Part shown: positions 60,530 through 64,000 of the stretch, one piece after another | Position numbering within the stretch: the first letter of the stretch is position 1 | Layout: each line of letters opens with the position of its first letter | Origin: Dyadobacter sp. CY326 | Lineage (GTDB): Bacteria > Bacteroidota > Bacteroidia > Cytophagales > Spirosomataceae | Assembly (NCBI RefSeq): GCF_021390515.1 | Contig: NZ_JAJUXI010000003.1 | Coordinates: forward strand, 744,001 to 808,000 | DNA: 64,000 nt | Direction: 5' to 3' | Notes under the pieces: generated by a model | What the model was told of the DNA's origin: nothing | What the model saw: only the letters and a program-made list of their open reading frames with translations | The model's database searches: none | Translations under genes and position numbers: made by a program

Positions 60530-61693
60530 TTACAAATAACTCAGCCACCATTGCTCGCGGTGGCTTTGCTTATATTGGTCAAATTTCTTGCAAGCCGGAT
60601 AAAGTGCGAGAATAATCGCGATCCAGATTAGATACACAATCGGCAGACTAAAACCGAAGCCCTTTAAATCGATCTCAAAATCGTGCTGAATTGCGGATTG
60701 CCAGCCATAGCCTGTCAACTGGGCGAGCACCATGCCTAAGATTCGGATGGTGTAAAGATGCAGTATATAATAAAAGAAAGGAACCCGGCCGAAAACGCAG
60801 AAAAAATCGACGAGCTTACCCCTCCACTTTTCAGAATTGGCCAGAAACAGGAAGGTAAATGTCAATGTGAACAGTAAATAGCAGAGCGACGGCGGATATT
60901 TGTTGACGTTGAACAACGACATGAATGTCCTGTCCGTCGTCTGCAAATGTATCCAGGGCACCGGGTCGCCATATACGTTTGCCCATCGGATCAGTACAAA
61001 TAAGACAATGCTCCCAAGCCCGATCAGGTTGAAGAGCTTTTGCCGATGCTCAGTCCCAAAAGGAGACTGATAAAACTGTCCGAAATAATAGCCCAAAGAC
61101 ATCACGGCAATCCAGGGAATGATGGGGTAAACAATGGTGAGCGTCACATTTCCGCTCAGGATTTTAGTTGAATAAACCTCATGCAGTATCCCCCACCAGA
61201 CAGTGTTCAAATGAATGTTGTCCAGCAAATTATGCCCAGCAATGATCAAAATTGAGATAATGGGAATCGCAGTGAGAGGTAAATGTATTAATGCAGCCAG
61301 GGCGATCATACTTACACCCAAAACCCAGATCACCGCCAAGTCCACGTTGGTGAATTCCACATTGAGATACCAGGCGAAAGCGATGATCGTAAGCTCCATA
61401 AAAATCAGCCCCAGACCGCGCTTGATCAAGAAAACAGACAAATCAGCTTTCGTGCGGCGCCTGCCCGACATGTATGCCGAAACGCCGGCGAGAAAGCTGA
61501 AAGTCGGCGCGCAGACGTGCGTTATAATGCGTGTCAGATACACCGGCAACGTTGCATGCGCCGGATTGCTGACATCAAAAAATGCGGCTGATTGATAAAA
61601 GTAGTCGCGCGTATGGTCAAGCGCCATCAATACCATCACAAACCCTTTTAAGAGGTCAATGGATTCGATGCGAGGTTTGGTCAGGGAGGTCAT
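60530..61693 (-). CDS. DUF1624 / heparan-alpha-glucosaminide N-acetyltransferase-like membrane protein
   Basis: The protein has 387 residues. About ten hydrophobic segments span the protein, with IESIDLLKGFVMVLMALDHT near the front; the pair DLLKG..MV.M..DHTRDYF is typical of DUF1624/HGSNAT proteins. Members transfer an acetyl group across the membrane to a sugar. The likely acetyl-carrying His is His 27 in ALDHTRDY. The target sugar is unknown. The gene is divergent from the polyphosphate kinase gene. Confidence 0.88.
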   Translation of the reverse strand: MTSLTKPRIESIDLLKGFVMVLMALDHTRDYFYQSAAFFDVSNPAHATLPVYLTRIITHVCAPTFSFLAGVSAYMSGRRRTKADLSVFLIKRGLGLIFMELTIIAFAWYLNVEFTNVDLAVIWVLGVSMIALAALIHLPLTAIPIISILIIAGHNLLDNIHLNTVWWGILHEVYSTKILSGNVTLTIVYPIIPWIAVMSLGYYFGQFYQSPFGTEHRQKLFNLIGLGSIVLFVLIRWANVYGDPVPWIHLQTTDRTFMSLFNVNKYPPSLCYLLFTLTFTFLFLANSEKWRGKLVDFFCVFGRVPFFYYILHLYTIRILGMVLAQLTGYGWQSAIQHDFEIDLKGFGFSLPIVYLIWIAIILALYPACKKFDQYKQSHREQWWLSYL

Positions 61694-61957
61694 ATGGGAG
61701 CGATTTACCTATAAAGACCGCATTATTAAAGTATATTCATCCCAACTTATTGAATGGTAAAAGACACCGCAGCAAACCACGGTGCAGTTTCTCTCTGCAT
61801 CATTCGACCATACTTCCCTCGAGTCCGCAATCCGATTCCCGTTAGGAACGTGACGTGCAAGACGTACAATCCGGTGGCACGTTTTTATCTTATGTAGCAG
61901 CGATCGGAAAGAACTTACAAACCGCTATTGATCCCCAGTCGCTGATCTGATTTATGT

Positions 61958-63967
61958 ATGAATAAATACGCTTATTTTAACCGTGATATCAGCTGGCTTT
62001 CCTTTAATGAAAGGGTCCTGATGGAAGCTGATAAGGAAACCGTGCCGCTTTTAGAGCGGATCAAATTCCTTTCGATCTATTCTTCCAACCTGGACGAATT
62101 TTACCGTGTGCGAATGCCCGTTATGCTACGACACCAGCAGCAAAAAGATAATGACGAGTATGATCAGGCAAATCAGATCATTGACGGACAGCAAAGCCGG
62201 TTCAGAAATATACTTTCCCAATCCATCCTTCCGGCATTAAATAAAAATGGAATTAACTTCTATTATCAGGACGGGATTCCACAGGATCTTTCCCTGGACA
62301 TCACCGAGTATTTTTATTGCCACGTTGCAGGACTTTTACAGCCAGTGTTGCTGAGCGAAAATCAGGCGTTTTTTCCGGAAAATGACCTGTTGTATATTGT
62401 TGTCATTCTTGACAATGAAATGGATACGGAGCAGATAGCGGTGGTCAACATTCCTACCAACCATCTGGACCGTTTTGTCAGCATTCAAAAAAACGGGGAA
62501 GATCAGATTATGTTTTTAGATGAAGTTATCAAACAAAACCTGATACATGTTTTTCCAAAAGCAAAACACATTGATTCCTATAATATTAAGATAAACAGGG
62601 ATGCCGTTCTGGATACCCTCGATGATGAAGCTGATGATATAACGGAAGTTCTTCAAAGACAGCTGCGTAAACGCAAATATGGTTTTGCTACCCGATTTTT
62701 GTATGAACCCGGCCTGCCGGAGCGCCATCTGCAAACCTTGAACGAGGCCTTTGATCTCAGTCAGGCAGCCATCGTTCAGGGAGGAAAATACCATAATTCC
62801 CGGGATTTGGCTTCATTGCCAGTCCGCGACCCATCATTATCTTACCCGGCCTGGCCAGCTGCCCGAAACCTTGACGGCATTGATCAAAGTAAAACCTTGT
62901 TTGATTCCCTGGTAGAGCATGACCAGATGGTCCATGCCCCCTATCAAAGTTATGACAGGATTTTAAGGTTCTTCAACGAAGCTGCGATTGATCCGGACAC
63001 GGAAGAAATCTATACGACCATGTATCGGGTGGCTCACGATTCTAAGATTGCGCTGGCTCTGATCAGTGCCGCTAAAAATGGCAAAAAAGTCGTTGTTCTG
63101 GTGGAGCTGAAAGCAAGGTTTGATGAAGCCAATAATATCCGCTGGTCCAAAAAAATGAAGGCGGCCGGTGTGAAAATTGTACATAGTGTCAACTCGATCA
63201 AAGTACATGCTAAACTTGCGCTGGTCAAAAGAAACCATCCTGAAAGTCCGCTGCTGGGACTGCTGGCGACGGGCAACCTGAATGAAGGAACCGCAAGATT
63301 TTACACAGACCACATTCTTTTAACGGCCTACCAGCCAATGCTGAAAGAAGTAAAAAAGCTTTTCCGTTTCCTGAGCAAAAAGAAACGGCCGGAAATTACA
63401 GACAAAATCACATTCCAGCATCTGCTGGTGGCTCAATTCAACTTGCAAACCAAATTTTTACAGCTGCTGGACCGGGAAATCGTCCATGCAAAAAACGGCC
63501 TGGCCAGCGGTGTAACGATCAAATTAAATAATCTGGAAGAAGAAGTTTTGATCAACAGACTTTATGAAGCTTCCAATGCGGGCGTAAAAATCAATCTGAT
63601 TGTCCGAAGTATTTGCAGGCTTGTTCCGGGCGTGCCAGGACAAAGCGCTAACATTACGGTAAAGCGCATTGTTGACAGATATCTGGAACATGGACGCATT
63701 TTCGTATTTACCAATAACACAGATCCTGAAATTTATATGGGATCAGCCGACTGGATGAACCGCAATATTTACAGACGCATTGAAGTGATATTTCCAATTT
63801 ATAATGAAAAGATAAAAAAGCAGCTTCTGGAAATGATCGATTTACAGCTGGAAGATACGCAGCAAGCCGTTGTTATTGATGATCAATTAAGAAATGTCGT
63901 TTTGACTGACAAGAATCACATTCGTTCCCAGCATGCCATTTATGCACTTTTGTCTGGTGAAAAATAG
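61958..63967 (+). CDS. ppk1: Polyphosphate kinase 1
   Basis: The protein has 669 residues, slightly shorter than the 690-700 of most PPK1. It has the N-terminal helical domain (NRDISWLSFNERVLMEADKE, SSNLDEFYRVRMPVMLRHQQ), the head domain with RFLYEPGLP, and the two phospholipase-D-like C-terminal lobes. The phospho-acceptor His is His 417 (VHAKLALV) and the second catalytic His is His 578 (EHGRIFVF). It makes long polyphosphate from ATP at the membrane or in the cytoplasm. No ppx gene is next to it in the window. Confidence 0.97.
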   Translation: MNKYAYFNRDISWLSFNERVLMEADKETVPLLERIKFLSIYSSNLDEFYRVRMPVMLRHQQQKDNDEYDQANQIIDGQQSRFRNILSQSILPALNKNGINFYYQDGIPQDLSLDITEYFYCHVAGLLQPVLLSENQAFFPENDLLYIVVILDNEMDTEQIAVVNIPTNHLDRFVSIQKNGEDQIMFLDEVIKQNLIHVFPKAKHIDSYNIKINRDAVLDTLDDEADDITEVLQRQLRKRKYGFATRFLYEPGLPERHLQTLNEAFDLSQAAIVQGGKYHNSRDLASLPVRDPSLSYPAWPAARNLDGIDQSKTLFDSLVEHDQMVHAPYQSYDRILRFFNEAAIDPDTEEIYTTMYRVAHDSKIALALISAAKNGKKVVVLVELKARFDEANNIRWSKKMKAAGVKIVHSVNSIKVHAKLALVKRNHPESPLLGLLATGNLNEGTARFYTDHILLTAYQPMLKEVKKLFRFLSKKKRPEITDKITFQHLLVAQFNLQTKFLQLLDREIVHAKNGLASGVTIKLNNLEEEVLINRLYEASNAGVKINLIVRSICRLVPGVPGQSANITVKRIVDRYLEHGRIFVFTNNTDPEIYMGSADWMNRNIYRRIEVIFPIYNEKIKKQLLEMIDLQLEDTQQAVVIDDQLRNVVLTDKNHIRSQHAIYALLSGEK

Positions 63968-64000
63968 ATAAGCAGACTTCTATTGTGTTGCTCAGGCAAT

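Noticed and set aside
61853-61882. A short inverted repeat with a T run before the polyphosphate kinase gene.
   Set aside because: Only six paired bases with an 18-base loop; it could be chance in a promoter region.
1-64000. CRISPR arrays, tRNA or rRNA genes.
   Set aside because: No regularly spaced direct repeats and no recognisable tRNA or rRNA sequences were seen by eye. A covariance-model scan would be the decisive test.

Overview
The window looks like a chromosomal segment of a Bacteroidota bacterium of the order Cytophagales, most like Dyadobacter or Spirosoma. The evidence is type IX secretion (T9SS) C-terminal sorting domains, a SusC/SusD pair, LytS/LytTR two-component pairs, several Crp/Fnr-type regulators with a short HTH, DUF4369-TlpA lipoproteins, promoter -7 boxes of the TAnnTTTG type and weak Shine-Dalgarno use. 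The genus is an inference from protein style, not from a marker gene. I see no rRNA, tRNA, CRISPR array or intact insertion sequence.

Layout. 1-5.6 kb: the edge of a large surface protein with a carboxypeptidase-regulatory domain and a macroglobulin-like region, a TlpA lipoprotein, a DUF4174 protein, an alpha/beta hydrolase and a DinB protein. 5.7-9.6 kb: a Crp/Fnr regulator followed by an epoxide-hydrolase-like enzyme, an NmrA reductase and an FAD amine-oxidase-like protein. 9.8-13.8 kb: a fasciclin lipoprotein closed by a strong terminator, a LytS kinase / LytTR regulator / outer-membrane protein operon, and a truncated barrel-protein remnant. 13.8-19 kb: a T9SS protein with three carbohydrate-binding-like modules, divergent from a multi-PAS histidine kinase. 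19.2-23.5 kb: a VOC protein, two convergent DUF4242 genes and a large LuxR-type ATPase regulator. 23.7-28.3 kb: an unknown anchored protein, an FG-GAP/ASPIC lipoprotein, a second Crp/Fnr regulator and an outer-membrane protein. 28.5-33.5 kb: five overlapping glycosyltransferase genes. 33.6-41 kb: scattered metabolic genes mixed with gene debris. 41.5-46.8 kb: a lone SusC/SusD transporter. 46.9-50.7 kb: small genes, then three tandem tail-collar (microcystin-dependent-protein-like) genes, a GNAT gene and a DUF6916 gene. 50.8-55.7 kb: a 1652-residue beta-helix T9SS adhesin. 55.8-57 kb: a collapsed two-component system. 57-64 kb: an esterase, a lipoprotein, a third Crp/Fnr regulator with YciI and DoxX-like genes, a DUF1624 membrane protein and polyphosphate kinase.

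Two themes stand out. First, the window is rich in gene decay. Remnants that I translated by hand include a PorT-like barrel, a BspA-type leucine-rich-repeat protein, an HD-domain hydrolase, an Rpn-type nuclease tail, a frameshifted unknown protein, an orphan C-terminal fragment, and a LytS/LytTR pair with at least three internal deletions. Two of the deletion ends lie in terminator hairpins. Second, two clusters may be undescribed systems: the five-gene glycosyltransferase operon with no exporter, polymerase or sugar-nucleotide gene, and the triplet of tail-collar genes with GNAT and DUF6916 just upstream of the giant adhesin.
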